In this document: in pieces, positions 6,831-13,525 of the stretch | Layout: every line of letters starts with the position of its first letter | Numbering within the stretch: position 1 is the first letter of the stretch | Assembly (NCBI RefSeq): GCF_905371695.1 | Contig: NZ_CAJPMA010000043.1 | Location: 1 to 13,525, forward strand | Origin: an uncultured Campylobacter sp. | GTDB lineage: Bacteria > Campylobacterota > Campylobacteria > Campylobacterales > Campylobacteraceae | Reading direction: 5' to 3' | Length of the DNA stretch: 13,525 nucleotides | Position numbers and translations under genes: made by a program | Notes under the pieces: generated by a model | The model's database searches: none | The model's input: the letters and a program-made list of their open reading frames with translations, nothing else | Told to the model about the DNA's origin: nothing

Positions 6831-7709
6831 ATGCCAAGCAAAGTAAAATTTCCTACTATTAGTTCTTTTTTCGTCGCTTTATCGATATATTTATCGATAG
6901 TCGTCGTATTATTTATCAAGCTTACGTTTTTTACCGAGCCTGCCAAAAAATATACCGACGACAAAGACGCTTTTATGGATATTATTATGGATGAGCGCGA
7001 AATTTCAGAAACGGTTAAGGCCCCGAAACAAGCCGATAAAATAGTGAAAGAAAATAAACCCGAGCCAAAAAACGAGCCCAAAGAAGAACCGAAAAAAGAG
7101 ACTACGAATAAGCCGGTTCCCGACGAGCCTTTACCGCAGCCTAGCATACCTACTCCGCCCAAAGAGCAGCCTAAACCCGAGCCAAAGCCCGAAATTCCTA
7201 CTCCTATCGAAAAATCTGAGCCCGTCAAAGAAGAGCCCAAGCCTGACCTAAAAAATTTATTCAGCGACATAGACACGACAAAGCTAAAAAAAGATAACGG
7301 CATCGCCAAAACTCAACCGAAAGAGCAGAGCCGTAAAAAAAGCGAGAGCGCAAATTCTGCAAATTTGCAAGAGGCCAGCGATATTATAAAAAGTATGCAA
7401 ATCGATAAAGTTTCAAAAACGCCGAAATCGCAAATGACCGGCACTTACGATCCTCTTAGAGGCGCTATACAGAAACAAATCGAGCGAAAATGGCGAAGCT
7501 ATAAGGCTAACTCTAATAATTCCGCCAAAATAAAGGTAACTATCGACGCTGTCGGAAATTTTAGCTATGAAATCTTGGAACTTTCCTATGATGAGGAATT
7601 TAACGGCAAAGTTAGGGAATGTTTAGAGCGCCTAACGCAGGAAAAATTTCCTTTCTCGAAAGACGGAATTTTAGAATTTAATATAAATTTGCAAGATAAA
7701 TTAGAATAA
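6831..7709 (+). CDS. tolA: TolA/TonB-like energy transducer
   Basis: This 292-residue protein is anchored by one N-terminal membrane helix (about residues 10-34) followed by a long periplasmic linker rich in Pro, Lys and Glu (about 65-150, with many KPEPK and EEPK-type repeats) and a C-terminal TonB/TolA-type domain (about 200-290, starting YDPLRGAIQKQIERKWRSY). It should pass energy from TolQ/TolR to outer membrane partners. The Pro-rich linker is more like TonB, while its position before tolB-pal-cpoB argues for TolA; I favour TolA. The helix lacks the histidine found in E. coli TolA (H22) and TonB (H20): the corresponding spacing is Ser18-x3-Ser22, and a lysine (K30) lies within the segment. 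Confidence 0.78.
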   Translation: MPSKVKFPTISSFFVALSIYLSIVVVLFIKLTFFTEPAKKYTDDKDAFMDIIMDEREISETVKAPKQADKIVKENKPEPKNEPKEEPKKETTNKPVPDEPLPQPSIPTPPKEQPKPEPKPEIPTPIEKSEPVKEEPKPDLKNLFSDIDTTKLKKDNGIAKTQPKEQSRKKSESANSANLQEASDIIKSMQIDKVSKTPKSQMTGTYDPLRGAIQKQIERKWRSYKANSNNSAKIKVTIDAVGNFSYEILELSYDEEFNGKVRECLERLTQEKFPFSKDGILEFNINLQDKLE

Positions 7710-7723
7710 AATTTAAAATTTTA
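7707..7723 (+). repeat. AT-only palindrome over the tolA stop codon
   Basis: TAAAATTT, a single A, and AAATTTTA form a perfect inverted repeat that includes the TAA stop of the tolA-like gene. It has no G-C pairs and no T-run follows, so it is at best a weak stop or processing signal in the 58-base tolA-tolB spacer. No convincing -10 box was seen in that spacer, so tolB is probably transcribed from upstream. Confidence 0.4.
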
Positions 7724-7767
7724 AGATACATTACGCCTCGAATTTTAAACCAAAATACGGAGAAAAT

Positions 7768-9033
7768 ATGAAAAAGGTATTTCTTTTTTTATGTACGGCG
7801 ATTAGCCTTTTTGCTGCCGATGCTACGATGTCGATTATAAATCAAGGCGTCGCTTTGCCTAAAATTGCGTTGCAAGATGCTACCACCGCGGTAGGCGACC
7901 AAAATTTTAAAGATAAATTCTTTAAGATAATGTTTAACGATTTAAAAGTTAGCTCGGACTTTGAAGTCGTCGAGGATAACGTGCCGTCTTCTTATGAAGG
8001 CAATACACAAACCAATACCATGAGCGACAAGGGCGTGGAGCTAATTTTAAGATACGCGTTAGAAGGCTCGCAAAATTCGCCTTTAACGTTAAAAGTAAAG
8101 CTGATTAACGCAAAAACGGCAACGACTAAATACGAAAAAATTTACACGATGCCGGAAGGTTCAAAATATCCGTTTTTAGCGCATAAAAGTATCGTTGAAT
8201 TAACCAAGGAACTAAATTTACCGCCTGTTGGCTGGATGGAAAAATATATAATTTTTTCAAAATATACATCCGCTCGCCAAAGCTCCATTATAGTAGCCGA
8301 CTATACGCTAACTTATCAAAAAACTATAATTAGCGGAGGGCTAAACATATTTCCTAAATGGGACGGCGCCGATCAAAGTACGTTTTTCTATACGGCGTAC
8401 GTAAATAACAAGCCTACGCTATTTAAGTACAATCTAGCAAGCGGTACGAAAACCAAAATCATCGATAGCTTGGGAATGTTAATCGCCTCCGACGTCAGCA
8501 AAGACGGAAGTAAAATTTTGCTAACTATGGCGCCGAAAGATCAGCCCGATATTTACGTATATAACGTAAATACTAAAAATTTAACGCAGGTTACGAACTA
8601 TCCCGGTATTGACGTAAACGGAAATTTTGTGGATAACGATCAAAAGATAGTGTTTGTCTCCGATAGGCTAGGTTACCCGAACATCTTTGCCACCGGCGTA
8701 AACGGCGGCGGAGCGGTAGAACAGATGGTATTTCACGGCAAAAACAACAATTCGGTTAGTACGTTTGAGAATTATATCGTTTATTCAAGCCGCGAAGAGA
8801 GCTCGGAAGGCGGAAGTTTTAATATTTACCTAATTTCTACGCAAACCGACTTTATCCGTCAATTAACGGCAAGCGGAAAGAATAACTATCCTAGATTTTC
8901 GAGCGACGGACAGAGCGTCGTATTTATAAAACAGCTCGGCGGCCAAAGTTCTTTGGGCGTAATTAGGCTAAATGAGAATAGAAGTTTCCAATTTCCGTTA
9001 AAAATCGGCAAAATTCAGTCGATTGATTGGTAA
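7768..9033 (+). CDS. tolB: Tol-Pal system periplasmic protein TolB
   Basis: This 421-residue protein is the periplasmic TolB, which binds Pal and TolA and regulates Pal's grip on peptidoglycan. It has a signal peptide (KKVFLFLCTAISLFAADA) with cleavage likely near residue 17, an N-terminal alpha/beta domain to about 150, and a C-terminal beta-propeller of WD40-like PD40 repeats, visible as DVSKDGSKILLTM, FVDNDQKIVFVSDRLG and YPRFSSDGQSVVFIKQL. Length is close to E. coli TolB (430). The ATG has a GGAG ribosome-binding site (7759-7762). pal follows after 54 bases that contain a promoter. Confidence 0.93.
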   Translation: MKKVFLFLCTAISLFAADATMSIINQGVALPKIALQDATTAVGDQNFKDKFFKIMFNDLKVSSDFEVVEDNVPSSYEGNTQTNTMSDKGVELILRYALEGSQNSPLTLKVKLINAKTATTKYEKIYTMPEGSKYPFLAHKSIVELTKELNLPPVGWMEKYIIFSKYTSARQSSIIVADYTLTYQKTIISGGLNIFPKWDGADQSTFFYTAYVNNKPTLFKYNLASGTKTKIIDSLGMLIASDVSKDGSKILLTMAPKDQPDIYVYNVNTKNLTQVTNYPGIDVNGNFVDNDQKIVFVSDRLGYPNIFATGVNGGGAVEQMVFHGKNNNSVSTFENYIVYSSREESSEGGSFNIYLISTQTDFIRQLTASGKNNYPRFSSDGQSVVFIKQLGGQSSLGVIRLNENRSFQFPLKIGKIQSIDW

Positions 9034-9048
9034 AATATTAAAATTTTG

Positions 9049-9057
9049 TGGTATAAT
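9049..9057 (+). promoter_or_regulatory. Extended -10 promoter of pal
   Basis: TGGTATAAT at 9049-9057 is a perfect extended -10 (TGn plus TATAAT), 16-24 bases after the tolB stop. No good -35 is present at the right distance, which is normal in Campylobacter. Transcription would start at about 9064, leaving a 24-base leader with AAGGA before the pal ATG. This would allow extra production of the abundant lipoprotein Pal (and CpoB) independent of the atp-tol promoter. Confidence 0.8.
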
Positions 9058-9087
9058 TGCGGTCAAATTTTTTAAAAAGGATCTAGT

Positions 9088-9591
9088 ATGAAAAAAGTAG
9101 TTCTAGTAAGTGTTGCCGTAGCGGCTTTAGTATTCAGCGGTTGTAGCTCAAAAAATCCGGAAGTCGATATGAATGCAAATTCAAATCAAGCCGATAATTC
9201 AAATGCTATGAGCGACGCCGATAGGCTAGCTGCGCTTATCGCTAATATCGAAAGTCAAGTTAAAAGCGTATACTTTGATTTCGACAAATTTAACATAAAA
9301 GCAGACCAGCAAGGCGTGGTAAGCGCTAATGCTGCCGTATTTAACCAGGCTGATGCTCAGCCCCTATCTATTAAAGTAGAAGGCAACTGCGACGAGTGGG
9401 GTACCGACGAATACAACTACGCTCTTGGTCTAAAAAGAGCAAAAAGCGTTAAAGACGCTCTTGTAAGAGATGGCGTAAACGCTGATAGAATCGCCGTAGT
9501 TAGCCTTGGCGAAAGCAATCCTGTTTGTACAGAAAAATCAAAAGCTTGCGACGCTCAAAATAGACGCGTAGAATTCAAAGTTCTTCCATAA
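9088..9591 (+). CDS. pal: Peptidoglycan-associated lipoprotein Pal
   Basis: This 167-residue lipoprotein sits in the outer membrane and binds peptidoglycan. The signal peptide ends in a lipobox, LVFSGC, with lipidated Cys19. A Ser/Asn-rich linker leads to an OmpA-type C-terminal domain: VYFDFDKFNI, then EGNCDEWGTDEYNYALGLKR, GESNP and QNRRVEFKV, which include the Asp/Arg residues used for diaminopimelate binding. Two extra cysteines (in NPVCTEKSKACD) near the C-terminus could form a disulfide. The gene has an AAGGA site and its own extended -10 promoter, and cpoB follows six bases after the stop. Confidence 0.95.
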   Translation: MKKVVLVSVAVAALVFSGCSSKNPEVDMNANSNQADNSNAMSDADRLAALIANIESQVKSVYFDFDKFNIKADQQGVVSANAAVFNQADAQPLSIKVEGNCDEWGTDEYNYALGLKRAKSVKDALVRDGVNADRIAVVSLGESNPVCTEKSKACDAQNRRVEFKVLP

Positions 9592-9597
9592 TTCGTA

Positions 9598-10449
9598 ATG
9601 AATAAAATAACCCTCGCGGCTCTAAGTTTAGGAGCCGCTCTCTCTTTATACGCAGAAGTTTCAGCCTTCGATGCCGGTAATATAAATAGTGCCAATCCTT
9701 ACGGTTTAACAGATAGCGAAAAAACAGCTTTAAACAATAAACGAAGCGTGCAGAATATAGAAGAAAATATAAATAGCGTTTCGGAGCAATTGCAAGGTTT
9801 GCAAAGTCTTATAGAGAGCATAAATCTAAGACTTAATAAATTAGAGCAAAGAATAAGCGACGTAGAGCTAAAAGTTAACGGCGATACGGATAGTTCGGGT
9901 ACGAATTTGGCATCTTTGAAAGCTTATATTGATGAAACGAGAGATATTCAGGAAAAAAATTATAAAAATATTACCGCTACGCTAAATAAACTCGGCGCAT
10001 TAATAGATAAAAAATCCAGCGACTCTAATAACCAAAAAGAAAAAACAAAATCAGAGCCTACTAGCTCAAGCGATACGAATTCCGACTTTTCTAAAAAGGC
10101 CAATAAAGACGTAATGTTCTATGCGATTAGTCTATTTAATGCCGGTAAAACTTCCGAAGCGGCGGAACAATTTGAGTATTTGGTAAAAAAGGGGCACAAA
10201 CCCGCGGCTTCTAATTTCTACCTGGGCGAGATCGCTTATAAACAAAAAGCATATAGTACCGCGATACAATATTATCAAAAAAGTATTCAATCTAACGACA
10301 AAGCAGATTACACCGCAAAACTTCTTTATCACACCGCGATTAGCTTCGATAAAATCGGCGATACCCAAAGCGCAAATCGTTTCTACAAAGCGCTAAAAGC
10401 CGGCTATCCCGATAGCAGCGAGGCGAAAGCCGCTCCGAATCGCAACTAA
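9598..10449 (+). CDS. cpoB: CpoB/YbgF-like Tol-Pal accessory protein
   Basis: This 283-residue periplasmic protein resembles YbgF/CpoB, which works with the Tol system to coordinate peptidoglycan synthesis with outer membrane constriction. It has a signal peptide (NKITLAALSLGAALSLYA), a predicted coiled coil at about residues 52-95 rich in Ile/Leu/Glu (which forms the trimer in E. coli YbgF), a low-complexity Ser/Lys/Asn linker at about 140-165, and TPR repeats at about 170-275 (AISLFNAGKTSEAAEQFEYL, YLGEIAYKQKAYSTAIQYYQ). The ATG is six bases after the pal stop and has no visible Shine-Dalgarno, so it probably depends on translation of pal. Confidence 0.85.
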   Translation: MNKITLAALSLGAALSLYAEVSAFDAGNINSANPYGLTDSEKTALNNKRSVQNIEENINSVSEQLQGLQSLIESINLRLNKLEQRISDVELKVNGDTDSSGTNLASLKAYIDETRDIQEKNYKNITATLNKLGALIDKKSSDSNNQKEKTKSEPTSSSDTNSDFSKKANKDVMFYAISLFNAGKTSEAAEQFEYLVKKGHKPAASNFYLGEIAYKQKAYSTAIQYYQKSIQSNDKADYTAKLLYHTAISFDKIGDTQSANRFYKALKAGYPDSSEAKAAPNRN

Positions 10450-10467
10450 ATTTTAAGTCTATTTCGC

Positions 10468-10473
10468 TATAAT
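10468..10473 (+). promoter_or_regulatory. -10 box of the slyD promoter
   Basis: A perfect TATAAT at 10468-10473 lies in the 51-base cpoB-slyD spacer, preceded by an AT-rich stretch and followed by CTCGC. No -35 box is seen. Transcription would start near 10480, 20 bases before the GTG of slyD, leaving room for AAGGAG at 10490-10495. It probably drives slyD-fabD-mtnN-ttcA as a unit. Confidence 0.75.
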
Positions 10474-10500
10474 CTCGCATTATTTTTTAAAGGAGATAGT

Positions 10501-11157
10501 GTGAGTAAAGATCAAGTTGTTACAATGTTTTATGAGCTAAAAGACGCCAAAACAGGCGAAATTTTAGAGTCGAATATGCAAGGCGGTTCGCAAATTTCGT
10601 TTATTACGGGGCGCGGACATATTATAGAAAAACTCGAAGAAGAAGTCGCCAGATTAAAAGCGGGCGACAAAAAAGAGATAAACCTAAAAGCTTCCGAGGC
10701 GTGCGGCGAATACGATAATAGCGCCGTTCAGACATTGCCGAAAGAGCAATTTGCGGGCATCGATTTGCACGAAGGGATGGAGCTTTTCGGTCAAGGCGAA
10801 AGCGGCGAGAGCGTACGCGTAATCGTAAAAGAGATTAAAGGCGACGAGGTTACGGTCGATTTTAATCACCCGTATGCCGGCAAAGACTTGACGTTTAACG
10901 TCGAAATTTTAGAGATTCGCGAAGCTAGCGAAGACGAAAAGGCTACGGGCATGGTAGCGGGCGCGCATACCTGCGGATGCGGCGGACACGACCACGGGCA
11001 CGGTCACCATCATCACGGCGAGGGCGAGTGTTGCGGCGGACACGGCCATGGACATTCTCACGGCGGAGAATGCGGATGCGCCAACGGTCTGGCGTACGAT
11101 GACGATGAGGACGAAGATGACCACGGCCAAGGCGGATGCTGCGGACATTGTCACTGA
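10501..11157 (+). CDS. slyD: FKBP-type peptidyl-prolyl isomerase SlyD with His/Cys-rich tail
   Basis: This 218-residue protein is a SlyD-type chaperone and prolyl isomerase. The FKBP domain is at about 1-69 and 125-140 (VTMFYELKDAKTGEILES; FITGRGHIIEKLEEEV; DFNHPYAGKDLTFNVEIL), with the insert-in-flap chaperone domain at about 70-125. From residue 156 the 63-residue tail holds 15 His and 9 Cys, interrupted by an acidic DDDEDEDD stretch. In E. coli SlyD a similar tail binds nickel and helps hydrogenase maturation, so a nickel role (hydrogenase or urease) is likely but inferred. The start is GTG with AAGGAG upstream. It is longer than E. coli SlyD (196). Confidence 0.93.
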   Translation: MSKDQVVTMFYELKDAKTGEILESNMQGGSQISFITGRGHIIEKLEEEVARLKAGDKKEINLKASEACGEYDNSAVQTLPKEQFAGIDLHEGMELFGQGESGESVRVIVKEIKGDEVTVDFNHPYAGKDLTFNVEILEIREASEDEKATGMVAGAHTCGCGGHDHGHGHHHHGEGECCGGHGHGHSHGGECGCANGLAYDDDEDEDDHGQGGCCGHCH

Positions 11158-11165
11158 GAAACGAA

Positions 11166-12086
11166 ATGGATTTTGCATTTATATTCGCCGGACAAGGCAG
11201 TCAGGCAGTAGGTATGGGGCGAGAATTCTACGATAATTTTGCCTCTGCGCGTGAGCTTTTAGAGAATGCGAGCGACGAGTTGAAGATCGATTTTAAGCAC
11301 TTGATTTTCGAGCCCAACGAGCTAATAAATAAAAGCGAATTTACGCAGCCGGCCATCGTGCTAAATTCGCTAATGAGCTATCTAGCGCTTAAAGAAAATT
11401 TCGGCGCGATGCCTAAATTTAGCCTAGGGCATTCTTTGGGAGAGTTTAGCGCTCTTGCCGTTAGCGGAGCGTTTAGTTTTATAAATGCGCTAAAAATCGT
11501 ACGTCTTAGGGGGCAACTGATGCAAAAGGCGTGCGAGGATAAAGACGTTTCGATGAGCGTAGTTTTAGGTTTAGACGATAGCGTCGTAGAGGAGATTTGT
11601 CTCGGCGCGCAAAGCAAAGGCGCTAAAATTTACGCCGCAAACTATAATAGCGACGGACAGATCGTCGTAGCGGGTCTAAAAGAGGATTTGGCAAAATTTG
11701 AAAGCGCCTTCAAAGATGCGGGCGCAAAGCGCGTAATGGCGCTAAATATGTCTGTTATTAGCCACTGCGAGCTTTTAAAACCCGCTAGCGACGAGCTTGC
11801 CGCAAATATTAAAGACATGATAAACGATAAATTCTCTCCAGTCATTTCAAATGCTACGGCGCGCCCTTATAATACGAAAGATGAAGCGCTAAATTTACTA
11901 AAAGACCAGCTCGTAAAGCCGGTTTTATACAAACATAGTATTAAAGCCCATGAAACGGAAGTAGACGCGTTTATCGAGCTGGGCGCCGGCGTGCTTAAAG
12001 GGATAAATAAAAAAGTCGTCTCAAAGCCTACGTATAGCATAACCGATTTAAAAAGCCTAGAAGAGACGTTAAAGGAGATCGCGTGA
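11166..12086 (+). CDS. fabD: Malonyl-CoA:acyl carrier protein transacylase
   Basis: FabD moves the malonyl group from malonyl-CoA to ACP, supplying the extender unit of fatty acid synthesis. The 306-residue protein begins MDFAFIFAGQGSQ, carries the catalytic nucleophile in GHSLGE (Ser90) and the matching histidine in ISHCELL (His200). An in-frame ATG at 11136 lies inside slyD and would add ten residues not expected in the family, so I chose 11166, eight bases after the slyD stop. The ribosome-binding site there is weak (GAGAAA), suggesting coupling with slyD. Its stop overlaps the mtnN start. Confidence 0.93.
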   Translation: MDFAFIFAGQGSQAVGMGREFYDNFASARELLENASDELKIDFKHLIFEPNELINKSEFTQPAIVLNSLMSYLALKENFGAMPKFSLGHSLGEFSALAVSGAFSFINALKIVRLRGQLMQKACEDKDVSMSVVLGLDDSVVEEICLGAQSKGAKIYAANYNSDGQIVVAGLKEDLAKFESAFKDAGAKRVMALNMSVISHCELLKPASDELAANIKDMINDKFSPVISNATARPYNTKDEALNLLKDQLVKPVLYKHSIKAHETEVDAFIELGAGVLKGINKKVVSKPTYSITDLKSLEETLKEIA

Positions 12087-12766
12087 TAGCAATACTCGGA
12101 GCAATGCAAGAGGAAGTGGCTCCGCTTTTGGAGGCCGTGAGCGAATATAAAGAGGTAAGACACGCGAACAATACGTTTTATTTGGCGAAATTCGAGGGAC
12201 GCGAGCTAGTTATCGCGTATTCAAAAATCGGTAAGGTAAACGCGGCGATTACGACGAGTGCGATGATAGAAAAATTCGGCGCTAAAAAGCTGCTTTTTAC
12301 GGGCGTAGCGGGAGCGCTCAATCCGAACCTAAAAATAGGCGACATGCTTTACGCGACGTCTTTGGTCCAGCACGATCTGGATATTACGGCGTTTGGACAT
12401 CAGCCGGGTTACGTGCCCGGTACTAGCGTGTTTATAAAAAGCGATGAAAATTTAAATGCAATCGCCTCACGGGTAGCCGCTGAAAGCGGGTTAAATTTGC
12501 AAAGCGGCATAATCGCCACGGGCGATCAGTTTATCTGCGAAAAAAGTAAAAAAGAGTGGATAAAAACTACCTTTAATGCCGACGCTACCGAGATGGAGGG
12601 CGCTAGCGTGGCGCTAGTTTGCGAAAGTCTAGGAGTGCCGTTTTTCGTACTTCGCGCTATTAGCGACGAGGCGGGCGGCGGAGCGGAGTTTGACTTTGAC
12701 GAGTTTTTAAATAGCTCGGCAAAAATTAGCGCGAATTTCATGCTTGAAATGGTTAAGAGTTTATGA
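12083..12766 (+). CDS. mtnN: MTA/SAH nucleosidase, probably also aminodeoxyfutalosine nucleosidase
   Basis: This 227-residue enzyme removes adenine from methylthioadenosine and S-adenosylhomocysteine. In Campylobacter and Helicobacter the same enzyme also cleaves 6-amino-6-deoxyfutalosine in menaquinone synthesis, so it may serve both roles. Family motifs are complete: AILGAMQEEV with Glu11 (E12 in E. coli), FTGVAGAL, ATGDQFI, EMEGAS with Glu172 and AISDEA with catalytic Asp195. The GTG start overlaps the fabD TGA (GTGA) and has AAGGAG at 12072-12077. Length is close to E. coli MtnN (232). MqnB is an alternative name. Confidence 0.92.
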   Translation: MIAILGAMQEEVAPLLEAVSEYKEVRHANNTFYLAKFEGRELVIAYSKIGKVNAAITTSAMIEKFGAKKLLFTGVAGALNPNLKIGDMLYATSLVQHDLDITAFGHQPGYVPGTSVFIKSDENLNAIASRVAAESGLNLQSGIIATGDQFICEKSKKEWIKTTFNADATEMEGASVALVCESLGVPFFVLRAISDEAGGGAEFDFDEFLNSSAKISANFMLEMVKSL

Positions 12767-13525
12767 TAGATCTAAGTAAACGACTACTTCGCCAAGTAGG
12801 GCAAACGAACGCAAAATACAAGATGGTCGCCGGCGGAGACCGCGTATTGCTAGGCCTTAGCGGCGGCAAGGACAGCTTGGCGCTCGCTCACGTGCTAAAA
12901 CACATGCAAAACGTAACGCCACAAAAATTTAGCTTTGAGGCCGTGACTTTAAGCTACGGAATGGGCGAAAACTACGACTATCTAACCGCGCACTGCGAGG
13001 AGCACGGTATCAAGCACAATGTGATAGATAGCTCCATCTTTGAGATTTCGAAGGAAAAAATCCGTAAAAATTCCAGCTTTTGCAGCTTTTTCTCGCGTAT
13101 GAGGCGCGGTTATCTTTATAGCTATGCGCTTGCGAACGGTTTTAATAAATTAGCCATCGCTCACCATTTAGACGATGCCGTCGAGAGCTTTTTTATGAAT
13201 TTTACCTATAACGGCGCGCTGCGGACGCTCGCTCCGAAATATATGGCCAAAAACGGTATCGAGGTAATTCGTCCGTTTATTTTCGTACGCGAAAGGCAGC
13301 TGCGAGAAAACGCCGTGCGAAACGGGCTTACCGTCATCGGCGACGAGGCGTGCCCCGCGATGAGATTTGACGTCAAGATGCCTCACGCTAGAGCCGAGAC
13401 TAAGGTACTTTTGGCAAATTTAGAAAAGCAAAATCCCAAGCTTTTTACGTCGCTTAAAGCGGCGTTTGAAAACATCCATACCGATACCTTTTTTAGCAGT
13501 GCGAATTTTATTCAAAGCGACGACG
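12763..13525 (+). CDS. TtcA-like PP-loop tRNA thiolation protein (3' end cut by window)
   Basis: This frame has no stop through the window end: 254 codons are visible and the C-terminus is missing. The ATG overlaps the mtnN TGA (ATGA). It resembles TtcA, which adds sulfur to cytidine 32 of tRNA using ATP and a [4Fe-4S] cluster. The PP-loop SGGKDS (33-38) is clear, and AIAHHLDDAVESFFMNFTYN (131-150) and VIRPFIFVRE (168-177) match the family. Odd: where TtcA has C-x-x-C before SRLRRG, this has CSFFSRMRRG, with only Cys107. The later cysteine is Cys197 in DEACPAM, where E. coli has CNLCG. The family call is firm, the exact substrate less so. Confidence 0.82.
   Translation, partial: MIDLSKRLLRQVGQTNAKYKMVAGGDRVLLGLSGGKDSLALAHVLKHMQNVTPQKFSFEAVTLSYGMGENYDYLTAHCEEHGIKHNVIDSSIFEISKEKIRKNSSFCSFFSRMRRGYLYSYALANGFNKLAIAHHLDDAVESFFMNFTYNGALRTLAPKYMAKNGIEVIRPFIFVRERQLRENAVRNGLTVIGDEACPAMRFDVKMPHARAETKVLLANLEKQNPKLFTSLKAAFENIHTDTFFSSANFIQSDD

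Noticed and set aside
6880..6899. Two TATCGATA palindromes four bases apart at the start of the tolA-like gene.
   Set aside because: They arise from repeated Leu-Ser-Ile codons (LSIYLSIV) in the membrane helix; chance is enough.
6812..7309. Long - strand frame rich in Gly/Ser/Phe opposite the tolA-like gene.
   Set aside because: Its composition is the mirror of the Pro/Lys/Glu repeat codons of the real gene.
11136..11165. Longer fabD start inside slyD.
   Set aside because: It would add ten residues before the conserved FAGQGSQ N-terminus with no better ribosome-binding site; 11166 fits the family.
11048..11236. Small + strand open frame across the slyD-fabD junction.
   Set aside because: It lies in another frame of the His/Cys-rich slyD tail and of fabD, with no recognisable product.

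Overview
The window looks like a core chromosomal segment of a Campylobacter-type epsilonproteobacterium (Campylobacterota). Three things point there: the gene order (split b'/b ATP synthase operon, then tolQRAB-pal-cpoB, slyD, fabD, mtnN and a TtcA-like gene), the AT-rich spacers with TATAAT-type -10 boxes and no good -35 boxes, and the protein sequences. From memory, the same order occurs in Campylobacter jejuni. Base composition seems less AT-rich than C. jejuni, which would suit one of the higher-GC, oral-type Campylobacter species, but the species is an inference. All 17 genes lie on the + strand and are tightly packed. No mobile element, CRISPR array, tRNA, rRNA or transfer signature was seen.

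Region 1 (1-5846) is a short AT-rich leader with a probable promoter, then atpF'-atpF-atpH-atpA-atpG-atpD-atpC. These encode the two peripheral stalk subunits and the whole F1 sector (delta, alpha, gamma, beta, epsilon). The membrane a and c subunits are absent, as is usual in this lineage, where they lie elsewhere.

Region 2 (5847-10449) follows atpC with no gap: tolQ, tolR, a TolA/TonB-like protein, tolB, pal and cpoB. This is the PMF-driven Tol-Pal envelope system, which links the inner membrane motor to the outer membrane lipoprotein Pal and to peptidoglycan during division. pal has its own strong extended -10 promoter.

Region 3 (10501-13525) has its own promoter and carries slyD (a peptidyl-prolyl isomerase with a very His/Cys-rich metal-binding tail), fabD (malonyl-CoA:ACP transacylase), mtnN (MTA/SAH nucleosidase, probably also the futalosine-pathway menaquinone enzyme) and the first 254 codons of a TtcA-like PP-loop tRNA thiolase cut by the window edge. 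Stop/start overlaps join fabD-mtnN-ttcA.

No wholly new system was found. The points most worth checking are a perfect 14-bp inverted repeat inside atpG, a G8 run in the atpF ribosome-binding region, an altered cysteine pattern in the TtcA-like protein, and a TolA/TonB anchor lacking the usual transmembrane histidine.
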